In this document: positions 1-8,733 of the stretch, piece by piece
How the letters are laid out: every line of letters starts with the position of its first letter
How positions within the stretch are numbered: position 1 is the first letter of the stretch
Source: Streptomyces sp. WM4235
GTDB lineage: Bacteria > Actinomycetota > Actinomycetes > Streptomycetales > Streptomycetaceae
Reading direction: 5' to 3'
NCBI RefSeq assembly: GCF_001279725.1
Contig: NZ_LGDE01000002.1
Coordinates: forward strand, 62,001-126,000
DNA length: 64,000 bases
Translations under genes and position numbers: made by a program
Notes under the pieces: model-generated
What the model was told of the DNA's origin: nothing
The model's input: only the letters and a program-made list of their open reading frames with translations
Databases searched by the model: none

Positions 1-53
1 CCCGCGTCCAGAGGAACGAGCCACCCGATTCACGCATCGCGTGCCCGGCGCCG

Positions 54-59
54 TACCAT
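54..59 (+). promoter_or_regulatory. Candidate -10 element of proS (possible leaderless transcript)
   Basis: TACCAT lies 7 bases before the proS ATG. If it is the -10 element, transcription would begin at or next to the start codon. No good ribosome binding site is seen directly before the ATG and no convincing -35 is present, so this is a weak visual call. Confidence 0.35.
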
Positions 60-66
60 TCGCGCC

Positions 67-1479
67 ATGGCAAAGGCACCCGTTCTCACCCCCCAGGCGG
101 AGGATTTCCCCCGCTGGTACCAGGATCTGATCAACAAGGCCGAGCTGGCCGACAACGGTCCGGTACGCGGCACCATGGTCATCCGACCGTACGGCTACGG
201 GCTGTGGGAGCGGATGCAGCAGGAGATGGACGCGCGCATCAAGGACGCGGGCGCCCAGAACGCGTACTTCCCGCTGTTCATCCCGCAGTCCTACCTGACC
301 CGGGAAGCCGAGCACGTGGAGGGCTTCGCCCCCGAGCTCGCGGTCGTCACGCACGGCGGTGGCAAGGAACTCGACGAGCCGGTCGTCGTCCGCCCCACCT
401 CCGAGACGATCATCAACGACTACTTCTCGAAGTGGGTCCAGAGCTACCGCGACCTGCCCCTGCTGATCAACCAGTGGGCCAACGTGGTCCGCTGGGAGAT
501 GCGCCCGCGCGTGTTCCTCCGTACGAGCGAGTTCCTCTGGCAGGAGGGCCACACCGCCCACGCCACCTACGAGGACGCCCGCGACTACGCGGCCCGCATC
601 CACACGGACGTCTACGGCGATTTCATGACGAACGTGCTCGGCATCGACGTCGTGCTCGGCCGCAAGACCGCCAAGGAGCGCTTCGCCGGCGCCATCAACA
701 CCCTCACCCTCGAGGGCATGATGGGCGACGGCAAGGCCCTCCAGCTGGGCACCAGCCACGAGCTGGGCACCAACTTCGCCAAGGCCTTCAACACGCAGTA
801 CCTGTCGAAGGAAGGCAAGCAGGAGCTGGTCTGGCAGACCTCGTGGGGCGTCTCGACCCGCATGGTCGGCGGCCTGATCATGTCGCACGGCGACGACAAC
901 GGCCTGCGCGTCCCGCCGCGCCTCGCGCACGTCCAGGTCGTCGTCATGGCGATCAAGGGCGACGAGGCCGTGACCAAGGTCCGCGAGCTGGGCGCCCAAC
1001 TCAAGGCCGCCGGCATCCGCGTGCAGGTCGACGACCGCGTCGACACCCCCTTCGGCCGCCGCGCCGTGGACTGGGAGCTCAAGGGCGTACCGGTCCGCAT
1101 CGAGATCGGCCCCCGCGACCTGGAGGCCGGCACCGCGATGCTCGCCCGCCGGATCCCGGGCGGCAAGGAGGCCGTGCAGATCTCCGCGCTGCTCGACCTG
1201 CTGCCCAAGGTGCTGGAGGAGGACCAGGCGCAGCTGCTGCGCGAGTCCCGCGAGCGCCGCGAGGCCCGCACCTCCGACGTCGCGACCATCGAGGAGGCCG
1301 CCGAGGCCGCCATCGCCGGTGGCTGGGCGCGCATCCCGTGGGCCGACCTCGGCCCCGAGGGCGAGGCCAAGCTGGCCGAACAGGCCGTCTCCGTACGCTG
1401 CCTGATCGCCCCCGACGGGTCGGTTCCGCAGGCGGACGACGCCCCGGGAACCCTCGCGATCGTCGCCCGCTCGTACTGA
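67..1479 (+). CDS. proS: Prolyl-tRNA synthetase, compact (archaeal/eukaryote-like, type 3) form
   Basis: This class II synthetase charges tRNA-Pro with proline in the cytoplasm. At 470 aa it is much shorter than the usual bacterial ProRS of about 570 aa, and it lacks the inserted editing domain. Visible class II features include the RPTSE loop (motif 2 vicinity, about residues 114-118) followed by the RWEMRPR segment near residue 140. A C-terminal anticodon-binding domain covers roughly residues 280-380. The protein ends in a C-terminal tyrosine, as archaeal/eukaryotic-type ProRS often do. Streptomyces usually also encode a long bacterial ProRS elsewhere, so this may be a second copy. The ATG was chosen because the protein begins with a normal N-terminal extension and nothing upstream is open. 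A strong hairpin follows the stop. Confidence 0.9.
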   Translation: MAKAPVLTPQAEDFPRWYQDLINKAELADNGPVRGTMVIRPYGYGLWERMQQEMDARIKDAGAQNAYFPLFIPQSYLTREAEHVEGFAPELAVVTHGGGKELDEPVVVRPTSETIINDYFSKWVQSYRDLPLLINQWANVVRWEMRPRVFLRTSEFLWQEGHTAHATYEDARDYAARIHTDVYGDFMTNVLGIDVVLGRKTAKERFAGAINTLTLEGMMGDGKALQLGTSHELGTNFAKAFNTQYLSKEGKQELVWQTSWGVSTRMVGGLIMSHGDDNGLRVPPRLAHVQVVVMAIKGDEAVTKVRELGAQLKAAGIRVQVDDRVDTPFGRRAVDWELKGVPVRIEIGPRDLEAGTAMLARRIPGGKEAVQISALLDLLPKVLEEDQAQLLRESRERREARTSDVATIEEAAEAAIAGGWARIPWADLGPEGEAKLAEQAVSVRCLIAPDGSVPQADDAPGTLAIVARSY

Positions 1480-1488
1480 TCCACCGAC

Positions 1489-1531
1489 CCGCCCCCGGGC
1501 GTGCGGCCCCGCGCCGCGCGCCCGGGGGCGG
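1489..1531 (+). terminator. Putative terminator after proS
   Basis: A perfect 13-bp stem (1489-1501 with 1519-1531) encloses a 17-base loop ten bases after the proS stop. It is GC-only and lacks a clear T-tract, which is typical of Streptomyces terminators. Confidence 0.6.
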
Positions 1532-1682
1532 CTGTCGTTGGGCCTCGTTACGTACCGACTCCTCCGGGGATATGCGCACCCGTCCTCGTCAGGACGCATG
1601 AGACTGAACTGACTGGTACGTGCAAAAAATTTGGAATGGCCCGGAATCGGAACACCGGGGCACCCCGGCTCGTTGTCACGAC

Positions 1683-2282
1683 GTGAGCACGACACCACCT
1701 GTTCTCGCCGCAGAGCTGGCGCAGGCGTGGGCCGATATTCAGCGGTACCACCCCGAGCTGCCTGACCTTGCCGCGCCCGAGTCCCTGATCGGAGAGTCCT
1801 CGTCCGCCTGCGGCGCCGAGCTCTCCTTCGAGCGACTGCTGCACGAGGCAGTCCACGGCATCGCAGCCGCCCGTGGAGTCCGCGACACCTCGCGGGCCGG
1901 CCGCTACCACAACCGCAGATTCCTCGCGATCGCCGAGGAGATGGGGCTGGACCACTCCGAGGAACCGCACGCCAGCAGCGGCTTCTCCCTGGTCTCGCTC
2001 AACCCCGAGGCGAAGCGGCGCTACCGCCCGACCATCGAGCGGCTGCACCGCGCGCTGAAGGCGCACACGGTCGCCACCGCCGCCGACACCAAGCGCAGCT
2101 TCCGCGGGCCGGCCGCCCGTCACGGCTCGTCCGGTGGCGGTGTGCGGGTCAAGGCGGTCTGCGACTGCGGCCGGAACGTGCGGGTCGTCCCGTCCGTCCT
2201 GGCCCAGGCGCCCATCGTCTGCGGGGGCTGCATGAAACCGTTCCGCATTCCCGAGGTGGCCGTCTCGGCCGCCGCCTCCTGA
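1683..2282 (+). CDS. Small SprT-like zinc-binding protein with C-terminal zinc ribbon
   Basis: The protein is 199 aa. An HEAVH zinc-metallopeptidase motif sits at about residues 50-54. It is followed by a GRYHN segment like that of SprT-like proteins found on actinobacterial chromosomes and phages. The C-terminal 50 residues carry two cysteine pairs (CDC and CGGC, about 35 residues apart including a GRNVRV strand) that look like a zinc ribbon. The start is taken as the GTG at 1683, because residues coded further upstream are unlike the family and no ribosome binding site is seen there. The function is unknown. A DNA-associated protease role would follow from SprT/Spartan homology but is inference. 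The gene stands alone between two hairpins. Confidence 0.65.
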   Translation: MSTTPPVLAAELAQAWADIQRYHPELPDLAAPESLIGESSSACGAELSFERLLHEAVHGIAAARGVRDTSRAGRYHNRRFLAIAEEMGLDHSEEPHASSGFSLVSLNPEAKRRYRPTIERLHRALKAHTVATAADTKRSFRGPAARHGSSGGGVRVKAVCDCGRNVRVVPSVLAQAPIVCGGCMKPFRIPEVAVSAAAS

Positions 2283-2291
2283 AGACACCCC

Positions 2292-2311
2292 CCGGGCCCG
2301 TACGGGCCCGG
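2292..2311. terminator. 20-bp perfect palindrome after the SprT-like gene
   Basis: CCGGGCCCGTACGGGCCCGG is a perfect palindrome nine bases after the stop of the SprT-like gene. It could act as a terminator before the rpsP operon promoter region (about 2320-2520), which otherwise shows no clear element. Confidence 0.45.
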
Positions 2312-2542
2312 TACGGCCTCCGCCCGGTGGCGGCGGCATCGGTGGTGCGCGTCCGCGTGCCACCGATCACCGCTCCCCGAGAGGAAGCGCCGCAGGCATG
2401 TGGCACAATGGCTAGCTGTACTCGACAGTCGCATAGGACCCCTCTCTCCTCCGGCTGACGCGTCCATCGGGCACCCGAGTACCGCAACCCCACGTGGCAT
2501 CTCATGTGCCCAACCACGTCAAGTTCAGGAGACACCACTCCA

Positions 2543-2983
2543 GTGGCAGTCAAGATCAAGCTCAAGCGCCTCGGCAAGATTCGCCAGCCGCACTACCGCA
2601 TCGTCGTCGCCGACTCGCGCACCCGCCGCGATGGTCGTGCGATCGAAGAGATCGGTCTGTACCACCCGACGTACAACCCGTCGCGCATCGAGGTCAACGC
2701 CGAGCGTGCGCAGTACTGGCTCTCGGTCGGCGCCCAGCCCACCGAGGCCGTGCTCGCCATCCTGAAGCTGACCGGTGACTGGCAGGCGCACAAGGGCCTC
2801 CCGGCCCCCGCGCCGCTGCTGCAGCCGGAGACCAAGGAGAGCAAGCGCCGCACGTTCGACGAGTTCGCCAAGGCCCTCGAGGGCATCGGCGAGACCAAGG
2901 GCGAGGCCATCACGCAGAAGGCGAAGAAGGCCGACAAGAAGGCGGACGAGGCTGAGGCCACCGCCGAGTCGACCGAGGCCTGA
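2543..2983 (+). CDS. rpsP: 30S ribosomal protein S16
   Basis: A structural protein of the small ribosomal subunit, 146 aa. The first 80 residues match S16, starting [20 protein letters not shown]. The remainder is an actinobacterial extension ending in a Lys/Asp/Glu/Ala-rich tail (about residues 115-146), where E. coli S16 stops near residue 82. The GTG at 2543 was chosen because it gives the canonical N-terminus and has AGGAG 11 bases upstream. It is the first gene of a tight block with khpA, rimM, trmD and rplS, the usual S16-RimM-TrmD-L19 arrangement. Confidence 0.95.
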   Translation: MAVKIKLKRLGKIRQPHYRIVVADSRTRRDGRAIEEIGLYHPTYNPSRIEVNAERAQYWLSVGAQPTEAVLAILKLTGDWQAHKGLPAPAPLLQPETKESKRRTFDEFAKALEGIGETKGEAITQKAKKADKKADEAEATAESTEA

Positions 2984-2985
2984 GC

Positions 2986-3225
2986 ATGCTCGAGGAGGCT
3001 CTTGAGCACCTCGTGAAGGGCATTGTGGACAACCCCGACGAAGTGCAGGTCGCCTCGCGCGACCTGCGCCGCGGGCAGGTGCTGGAAGTCCGGGTCCACC
3101 CGGACGACCTGGGCAAGGTGATCGGTCGCAACGGCCGCACCGCACGTGCTCTGCGTACCGTCGTGGGCGCCATCGGCGGCCGGGGGATCCGCGTCGACCT
3201 CGTCGACGTGGACCAGGTCCGCTGA
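2986..3225 (+). CDS. khpA: KH-domain RNA-binding protein KhpA
   Basis: A 79-aa protein that is almost entirely a single KH domain. The RNA-contacting GxxG loop is visible as IGRNGRT at about residues 45-51, followed by the helix ARALRTVVGAIG. It starts two bases after the rpsP stop, so translation is very likely coupled. KhpA proteins bind RNA, often with KhpB, and the khpA position between rpsP and rimM is conserved in actinobacteria and firmicutes. The specific RNA targets here are not known. Confidence 0.88.
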   Translation: MLEEALEHLVKGIVDNPDEVQVASRDLRRGQVLEVRVHPDDLGKVIGRNGRTARALRTVVGAIGGRGIRVDLVDVDQVR

Positions 3226-3321
3226 GACCTGTCCGTTGAAAGCGTGAATCACCGGCGACGGGCCGGGGAGGGCATACGTGCCCGCCCCGGCCCGTCGTCG
3301 TCTGAACAGGAGAGACACACA

Positions 3322-3924
3322 GTGCAGCTGGTAGTCGCGCGGATCGGCCGCGCCCACGGGATCAAGGGTGAGGTCACCGTCGAGGTACGGACCGACGAGC
3401 CCGAACTGCGGCTCGGACCCGGCGCCGTGCTCCAGACCGAACCGGCGTCCGCGGGTCCGCTGACCATCGAGACGGGCCGGGTGCACAGCGGCAGGCTGCT
3501 GCTGCGCTTCGCCGGGGTGAAGGACCGCACGGGCGCCGAGGCGCTGCGGAACACCCTGCTCATCGCGGACGTGGACCCGGCGGAACTGCCGGAAGAGCCC
3601 GACGAGTACTACGACCACCAGCTGATGGACCTGGACGTGGTGCTGGAGGACGGCACCGAGGTCGGTCGGATCACCGAGATCTCCCACCTGCTCTCGCAGG
3701 ACCTGTTCATCGTCGAACGGCCCGACGGCACCGAGGTGATGATCCCCTTCGTCGAGGAGATCGTCGCCGAGATCGACCTGGAAGAGCAGCGCTGTGTCAT
3801 CACCCCGCCGCCAGGACTGATCGACGACCACGCGGTGATCGCTTCCGCGCGCGACGACGCGGACGACAAGGGCGACGCGGACGACAAGGACGACGAGGCC
3901 GCCGCTCCCGGGGCAGACGCCTGA
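3322..3924 (+). CDS. rimM: Ribosome maturation factor RimM
   Basis: RimM assists late maturation of the 30S head and binds S19. The protein is 200 aa. It opens with [15 protein letters not shown], the RimM N-terminal beta-barrel signature, and a PRC-barrel domain follows from about residue 95 ([12 protein letters not shown]). The acidic tail is coded by a 15-bp repeat (about 3853-3895, Asp-Asp-Lys/Ala units). The GTG at 3322 has AGGAGA 8 bases upstream. The stop overlaps the trmD start (TGATG), so the two are translationally coupled. Confidence 0.93.
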   Translation: MQLVVARIGRAHGIKGEVTVEVRTDEPELRLGPGAVLQTEPASAGPLTIETGRVHSGRLLLRFAGVKDRTGAEALRNTLLIADVDPAELPEEPDEYYDHQLMDLDVVLEDGTEVGRITEISHLLSQDLFIVERPDGTEVMIPFVEEIVAEIDLEEQRCVITPPPGLIDDHAVIASARDDADDKGDADDKDDEAAAPGADA

Positions 3925-4745
3925 TGCGTCTCGACGTCGTCACGATCTTCCCCGAGTACCTGGAGCCGTTGAACGTCTCCCTCGTCGGCAAGGCCCGGGC
4001 CCGCGGGCAGCTCGACGTTCACGTCCACGACCTGCGGGACTGGACGTACGACCGCCACAACACGGTCGACGACACCCCCTACGGCGGCGGCCCGGGCATG
4101 GTCATGAAGACCGACCCGTGGGGCGAGGCCCTGGACACGGCGCTCGCCGACGGCTACGAGGCCGGCGCGCACGGCCCGGTCATCGTCGTCCCGACGCCCA
4201 GCGGCCGGCCCTTCACCCAGGAACTCGCCGTCGAGCTCTCCGAGCGACCCTGGCTGATCTTCACCCCCGCCCGGTACGAGGGCATCGACCGCCGCGTCAT
4301 GGACGAGTACGCGACGCGCCTGCCGGTGTACGAGGTCTCCATCGGCGACTACGTCCTGGCGGGCGGCGAGGCGGCCGTCCTGGTCGTCACCGAGGCCGTG
4401 GCCCGGCTGCTTCCCGGAGTCCTCGGCAACGCAGAGTCGCACCGCGACGACTCCTTCGCCCCCGGCGACATGGCCAATCTGCTGGAGGGGCCCGTCTACA
4501 CGAAGCCCCCGCAGTGGCGCGGCCGGGGAATCCCGGACGTGCTGCTGAGCGGCCACCACGGGAAGATCGCGCGCTGGCGCCGCGACGAGGCGTTCCGTCG
4601 CACCGCCGCGAACCGCCCCGACCTGATCGAGCGCTGCGAGGCGTCCGCCTTCGACAAGAAGGACAGGGCGATGCTCGGCGCGCTCGGCTGGAAGCCCTCC
4701 GCCGACGGCCGATTTTGGCTCAGGCCGCAGGCCGTGGAAGAATAG
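3924..4745 (+). CDS. trmD: tRNA (guanine-N1)-methyltransferase TrmD
   Basis: This enzyme methylates G37 next to the anticodon of a subset of tRNAs, using SAM in a SPOUT trefoil-knot fold, and so prevents +1 frameshifting. The 273-aa protein starts [13 protein letters not shown] and shows the knot motifs [20 protein letters not shown] and [11 protein letters not shown]. The C-terminal DDSF and [19 protein letters not shown] segments are also typical. It overlaps rimM by one base. Confidence 0.95.
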   Translation: MRLDVVTIFPEYLEPLNVSLVGKARARGQLDVHVHDLRDWTYDRHNTVDDTPYGGGPGMVMKTDPWGEALDTALADGYEAGAHGPVIVVPTPSGRPFTQELAVELSERPWLIFTPARYEGIDRRVMDEYATRLPVYEVSIGDYVLAGGEAAVLVVTEAVARLLPGVLGNAESHRDDSFAPGDMANLLEGPVYTKPPQWRGRGIPDVLLSGHHGKIARWRRDEAFRRTAANRPDLIERCEASAFDKKDRAMLGALGWKPSADGRFWLRPQAVEE

Positions 4746-4769
4746 GCGGCTGCTGTGTGCTCGCGGGCG

Positions 4770-4784
4770 CCCCTGCCACAGGGG
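4770..4784 (+). terminator. Short hairpin in the rplS leader
   Basis: A CCCCTG/CAGGGG stem with a 3-base loop lies 25 bases after trmD and about 95 bases before rplS. It could be a partial terminator or part of an L19 leader structure. The rest of the 133-base trmD-rplS gap shows no other clear element. Confidence 0.3.
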
Positions 4785-4878
4785 GATCGTCGTCCGTCGA
4801 GTGACGCGGCTCCCGAATTCTCTCCGGAAACCCGCTTCGGCGACCTGTGGCGCCGTGCGAAGAAAGCAGACGAAGCAC

Positions 4879-5229
4879 ATGTCTCACCTGCTCGATGGCG
4901 TCAACGCCGCCTCGATCCGCTCCGACGTCCCGGCCTTCCGCCCCGGTGACACGATCAACGTGCACGTCCGCGTGATCGAGGGCAACCGCTCCCGTATCCA
5001 GCAGTTCAAGGGTGTCGTCATCCGCCGTCAGGGCGCCGGCGTCTCCGAGACCTTCACCGTTCGCAAGGTCTCCTTCAGCGTCGGTGTCGAGCGCACCTTC
5101 CCGGTGAACTCCCCGATCTTCGAGAAGATCGAGGTCGTCACCCGCGGTGACGTGCGTCGCGCCAAGCTGTACTTCCTCCGTGAGCTCCGCGGCAAGGCCG
5201 CGAAGATCAAGGAGAAGCGCGACCGCTGA
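4879..5229 (+). CDS. rplS: 50S ribosomal protein L19
   Basis: L19 sits at the 30S-50S interface. The 116-aa protein carries the L19 core: [20 protein letters not shown], then the [21 protein letters not shown] segment shortened in its C-terminal part, and the [36 protein letters not shown] tail (named here only by position, about residues 75-113). The ATG at 4879 gives the canonical [14 protein letters not shown] start. No strong ribosome binding site is seen, although an A/G-rich stretch precedes it. It is the last gene of the rpsP block. Confidence 0.94.
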   Translation: MSHLLDGVNAASIRSDVPAFRPGDTINVHVRVIEGNRSRIQQFKGVVIRRQGAGVSETFTVRKVSFSVGVERTFPVNSPIFEKIEVVTRGDVRRAKLYFLRELRGKAAKIKEKRDR

Positions 5230-5259
5230 TCTCATCTCCGGGTCCAGGGGCGGGCCGGA

Positions 5260-5265
5260 TAGGCT
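5260..5265 (+). promoter_or_regulatory. Candidate -10 for the first signal peptidase gene
   Basis: TAGGCT lies 8 bases before the ATG at 5274. The spacing would give a leaderless or near-leaderless message. No clear -35 is seen. Confidence 0.3.
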
Positions 5266-5273
5266 CGCACCCG

Positions 5274-5984
5274 ATGGACACCGAAGCAGAGCTCACACGA
5301 CGCGACCACTCCTCCCCCGATCAGGGGGAGGGGCGGTCGCGTTTCGCGTTCTCGTGGAAGCGGGTCGGACTGCTCGGTGTGATCTGCACGGTCTTCCTGC
5401 TGCTGTTCAGCAATTTCGTCCTACAGCCCTTCCTGATCCCGAGCCGATCGATGGAGCCGACGTTCCGGGTCGGTGACCGGGTCCTGGTCAACAAGCTCGC
5501 CTACCGGTTCGGCGACCAGCCGCGGCGCGGGGACCTCGTCGTCTTCGACGGCAGGGGCTCCTTCGTACCGGAGGGGGCAGGATCCGGCTCGATGGGCGAG
5601 AGCCTGCGAGGCGCGGCGTCCGCACTGGGCATCGGGGACCCGTCCGAGACCGACTTCGTGAAGCGGGTGGTGGGGGTGGGCGGTGACGACGTGGTCTGTT
5701 GCGACGCGGGCGGCCGGATCCGGGTCAACGGCACCACGCTCGACGAGCCCTACCTGTTCCCGGGGGACACCGCCTCGAAGGTGCCCTTCCGGATCGTCGT
5801 ACCCCTTGGGACCCTGTGGGTCATGGGTGATCATCGCTCCCAGTCCCGGGACTCCCGGGACCACCTGGGGGAGCCGGGCGGGGGGATGGTGCCGGTGGAG
5901 AGGGTGATCGGGCGGGCCGACTGGATCGGCTGGCCGCTCTCGCGTTGGGGCGCCGCGGGGCCCGCGGGCGGCGGACATGGGTAG
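5274..5984 (+). CDS. lepB: Type I signal peptidase (first of four; SipW position)
   Basis: This membrane-bound serine protease removes Sec/Tat signal peptides outside the membrane. The protein is 236 aa. A cytoplasmic N-terminus is followed by one membrane helix (about residues 31-51). The catalytic Ser59 lies in PSRSMEPT and the general-base Lys130 in FVKRVVGVGG. The MGDHRSQSRDSR box near residue 185 is typical. No C-terminal membrane segment is present, unlike the third and fourth copies. S. lividans carries an equivalent sipW-sipX-sipY-sipZ array. The stop overlaps the next start by 8 bases. Confidence 0.92.
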   Translation: MDTEAELTRRDHSSPDQGEGRSRFAFSWKRVGLLGVICTVFLLLFSNFVLQPFLIPSRSMEPTFRVGDRVLVNKLAYRFGDQPRRGDLVVFDGRGSFVPEGAGSGSMGESLRGAASALGIGDPSETDFVKRVVGVGGDDVVCCDAGGRIRVNGTTLDEPYLFPGDTASKVPFRIVVPLGTLWVMGDHRSQSRDSRDHLGEPGGGMVPVERVIGRADWIGWPLSRWGAAGPAGGGHG

Positions 5985-6873
5985 CCGGCGACGACGCGGC
6001 CGCGGTCGCCGGGAGCCCGAGCATTGGGTGGAGGCGCCGTCGAGGCCCGCCCCGGCACGAGGGCCGGTGCCCACGACGCCCGTGCGCGAGCCCGACGGGG
6101 GCAGCCGCGCCGACCGCCGCCGGCTGGCGCGGCGGGTCAAGAGACGCAGACGGACCCGACGGGTCGGCGAGGTGCCGCTGCTCGTCGTGGTGGCCCTGTT
6201 CATCGCGCTGCTCCTCAAGACCTTCCTCGTACAGGCCTTCTTCATCCCCTCCGGCTCGATGGAGCAGACGATCCGGATCGGCGACCGGGTCCTGGTCGAC
6301 AAGCTGACGCCGTGGTTCGGCTCCAAGGTCGAGCGGGGCGACGTCGTCGTTTTCAAGGACCCCGGCGGGTGGCTCAAGGGAGAGGCCACCCGGCCGCCCA
6401 AGGACCCCGTCGTGGTCAAGCAGGTCAAGGAGGTCCTGACCTTCATCGGACTGCTGCCCTCCGCCGATGAACAGGACCTGATCAAGCGGGTCATCGGCGT
6501 CGGCGGGGACACGGTCACCTGCTGTGATGCCAAGGGGCGGATCACCGTCAACGGCGCGCCGCTCGACGAGCCGTACGTGAACCCGGGCAACGCCCCCTCG
6601 GAGATCCGCTTCACGGTCCGGGTGCCGGAGGGCCGGCTGTTCGTGATGGGCGACCACCGCGCGAATTCCGCCGATTCCCGCTTCCACCTCGACGAGGGCT
6701 TCGGGGGCACCATCGCCGAGGAGGGGGTCGTCGGGGAAGCCGTGGTGATCGCCTGGCCGTACGACCACTGGCGCAGGCTGGAGCAGCCGGCGACCTTCCT
6801 CACGGTCCCCGATCAGGCACGACGCGGACGGCGCGGGCCACGTGGGCGTCGTCGGGGTACGTCGGTCGCATAG
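5977..6873 (+). CDS. lepB: Type I signal peptidase (second of four; SipX position)
   Basis: A 298-aa paralogue with a long, strongly basic N-terminus (residues 1-63, Arg-rich) before a single membrane helix (about 66-82). Catalytic Ser94 lies in PSGSMEQT and Lys170 in LIKRVIGVGG. It shares the insert ending LLPSADEQD with the third copy, pointing to duplication between them. The C-terminus is a basic Arg/Gly tail with no second membrane helix. It begins inside the end of the previous gene, so translation is coupled. Confidence 0.92.
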   Translation: MGSRRRRGRGRREPEHWVEAPSRPAPARGPVPTTPVREPDGGSRADRRRLARRVKRRRRTRRVGEVPLLVVVALFIALLLKTFLVQAFFIPSGSMEQTIRIGDRVLVDKLTPWFGSKVERGDVVVFKDPGGWLKGEATRPPKDPVVVKQVKEVLTFIGLLPSADEQDLIKRVIGVGGDTVTCCDAKGRITVNGAPLDEPYVNPGNAPSEIRFTVRVPEGRLFVMGDHRANSADSRFHLDEGFGGTIAEEGVVGEAVVIAWPYDHWRRLEQPATFLTVPDQARRGRRGPRGRRRGTSVA

Positions 6874-6979
6874 TGTGTCCTCGGTCTCCCGAGCCTTAGG
6901 GAACTCCCGCTCGTTAGGGGAGGGGAGGGCCCGTTCCCGATCCGGCACGGGCGGCGATTTCCGATGTGAGGGAGTGGAT

Positions 6980-7906
6980 GTGGGGGATGTGGCGGTAGGC
7001 GCACGATCCGGACGCGACGAGGGCGAGGAGCGGCCGGACGACGCCGTGGGGAGCGATGCCGAGTTCGCGAAGGACGACGCGGAGGACGAGGGCGCCGAAG
7101 CGCGCCCGCAGCGTTCGTTCTGGAAGGAGCTTCCGCTCCTCATCGGTATCGCCCTGCTGCTGGCCCTGCTGATCAAGACCTTCCTGGTGCAGGCGTTCTC
7201 GATCCCGTCCGACTCGATGCAGAACACCCTGCAGCGGGGCGACCGGGTACTGGTGGACAAGCTGACCCCGTGGTTCGGCTCGGAGCCCGAGCGCGGTGAG
7301 GTCGTCGTCTTCCACGACCCCGCGAACTGGCTGTCCGGTGAGGCCACCCCGGAGCCCAACTTCATGCAGCAGGTGCTCAGCAAGATCGGCTTGATGCCGT
7401 CCGCGGACGAGAAGGACCTGATCAAGCGGACCATCGCCATCGGCGGGGACACGGTCGAGTGCAAGAAGGGGGGGCCTGTCGTCGTCAACGGCAAGGAGTT
7501 GGACGAGCCGTACATCTTCCCCGGCAACACCCCTTGTGACGACTTCCCGTTCGGCCCCCTCGTCGTCCCGAAGGGCTCGATCTGGGTCATGGGCGACCAC
7601 CGGCAGAACTCCCAGGACTCCCGCTACCACCAGCAGGACTCGACGCGCGGGTTCGTTCCGGTCAAGGACGTCGTCGGGCGGGCCGTGGTCGTGGCGTGGC
7701 CGGTCACGCGCTGGTCCACCCTCCCGGTTCCGGACACCTTCGACCAGCCGGGCATCGGCGACCAGGCAAAGGCGACGGCCCTCGGCCTCGGGGCCGCCGG
7801 TCTCGCGCCCGTCGGGCTCGGCCCGGCGGCGTTGGGGCTCACCGGCGCGGTTCCGCTGGTCATGTGGCGTCGACGGAGGCTGACCAAGGGCCGTACCGCC
7901 CGGTAG
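6980..7906 (+). CDS. lepB: Type I signal peptidase (third of four; SipY position)
   Basis: A 308-aa paralogue with an acidic N-terminus (Asp/Glu-rich, residues 11-42) and a membrane helix at about residues 51-68. Catalytic Ser79 lies in PSDSMQNT and Lys149 in LIKRTIAIGG. A second hydrophobic stretch lies near residues 275-297, followed by basic residues. The GTG at 6980 was preferred because GAGGGAG lies 5 bases upstream. The reading frame stays open further upstream to 6842, and in-frame GTGs also occur at 6974 and 6989. The roughly 100-base gap before it may hold its own promoter. Confidence 0.88.
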   Translation: MGDVAVGARSGRDEGEERPDDAVGSDAEFAKDDAEDEGAEARPQRSFWKELPLLIGIALLLALLIKTFLVQAFSIPSDSMQNTLQRGDRVLVDKLTPWFGSEPERGEVVVFHDPANWLSGEATPEPNFMQQVLSKIGLMPSADEKDLIKRTIAIGGDTVECKKGGPVVVNGKELDEPYIFPGNTPCDDFPFGPLVVPKGSIWVMGDHRQNSQDSRYHQQDSTRGFVPVKDVVGRAVVVAWPVTRWSTLPVPDTFDQPGIGDQAKATALGLGAAGLAPVGLGPAALGLTGAVPLVMWRRRRLTKGRTAR

Positions 7907-7950
7907 GGTGCCGCCCAGGTCACCGATCTCCGAAGTGTGGGGGCGCTGGA

Positions 7951-8733
7951 ATGGGCGGAACACAAGACATGAGCGGTGGCAGCGATGGCCGCGGCGGTCT
8001 CGGCAACGTGTTGTCGGGAATCGCCGTGGCCATCGGCTTCGTGCTCTTCCTGGGCGGCTTCGTCTGGGGGGCCGTGATCTACCAGCCGTACACGGTGCCG
8101 ACCGACTCGATGGTGCCCACCGTGCGTCCGGGGGACCGGGTGCTCGCGCAGCGGATCGACGGCGGCGAGGTGCGGCGCGGAGACGTGGTGATCTTCACCG
8201 ACTCGCTGTGGAGCGACACCCCCATGGTCAAGCGCGTCGTCGGCATCGGCGGCGACACCGTGAAGTGCTGCGGCGCGGGCGGCCGGCTCACCGTGAACGG
8301 CCGGGAGCTGGACGAGCCGTACATCGACGACGCGAAGCCCGCCGGGGCCCTCGACGGCATGGCCCCGGCGGGCAGGGCGGCCTCCGACACCCCGTTCGAG
8401 GTGACGGTCCCCGAGGGCAACCTCTTCCTGCTGGGCGACCGGCGGGCCGGCTCGCTGGACTCCCGCGCACACCTCCAGGAGGCCGGTCAGGGCACGGTGC
8501 CCCGCTCGGCGGTCAACGGCCGGGTGGACGCGCGGGCGTGGCCCTCCATGACGATGCTGGAACGGCCGGCGGCGTACCGGCCCCTGGCCGGCGGCGTGTC
8601 GTCGCCCGGGCCGCTGCGGCTCCAGGTGATCGCCATCGTGATCGGCGCCGCCCTCGTGGTGGTGGGCGCCGCGTACGGGCCCCTCGCACGGGTCCTCGGG
8701 CGCGGGCGACGGGAGCGGTCCGATGCCCGCTGA
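7951..8733 (+). CDS. lepB: Type I signal peptidase (fourth of four; SipZ position)
   Basis: A 260-aa paralogue, the most divergent of the four. A Gly-rich short N-terminus leads to a membrane helix (about 21-44). Catalytic Ser53 lies in PTDSMVPT and Lys94 in MVKRVVGIGG. The usual GDHR box is altered to LGDRRAGSLDSR. A clear C-terminal membrane helix (VIAIVIGAALVVVGAAY) lies near residues 227-243. The ATG at 7951 has GGGGG 7 bases upstream; an ATG six codons later is an alternative. It overlaps the following Nudix gene by 11 bases. Confidence 0.9.
   Translation: MGGTQDMSGGSDGRGGLGNVLSGIAVAIGFVLFLGGFVWGAVIYQPYTVPTDSMVPTVRPGDRVLAQRIDGGEVRRGDVVIFTDSLWSDTPMVKRVVGIGGDTVKCCGAGGRLTVNGRELDEPYIDDAKPAGALDGMAPAGRAASDTPFEVTVPEGNLFLLGDRRAGSLDSRAHLQEAGQGTVPRSAVNGRVDARAWPSMTMLERPAAYRPLAGGVSSPGPLRLQVIAIVIGAALVVVGAAYGPLARVLGRGRRERSDAR

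Noticed and set aside
1..66. A T-box leader for proS
   Set aside because: Only 66 bases are visible and no T-box or antiterminator sequence is seen. Streptomyces T-boxes are also rare for proS.
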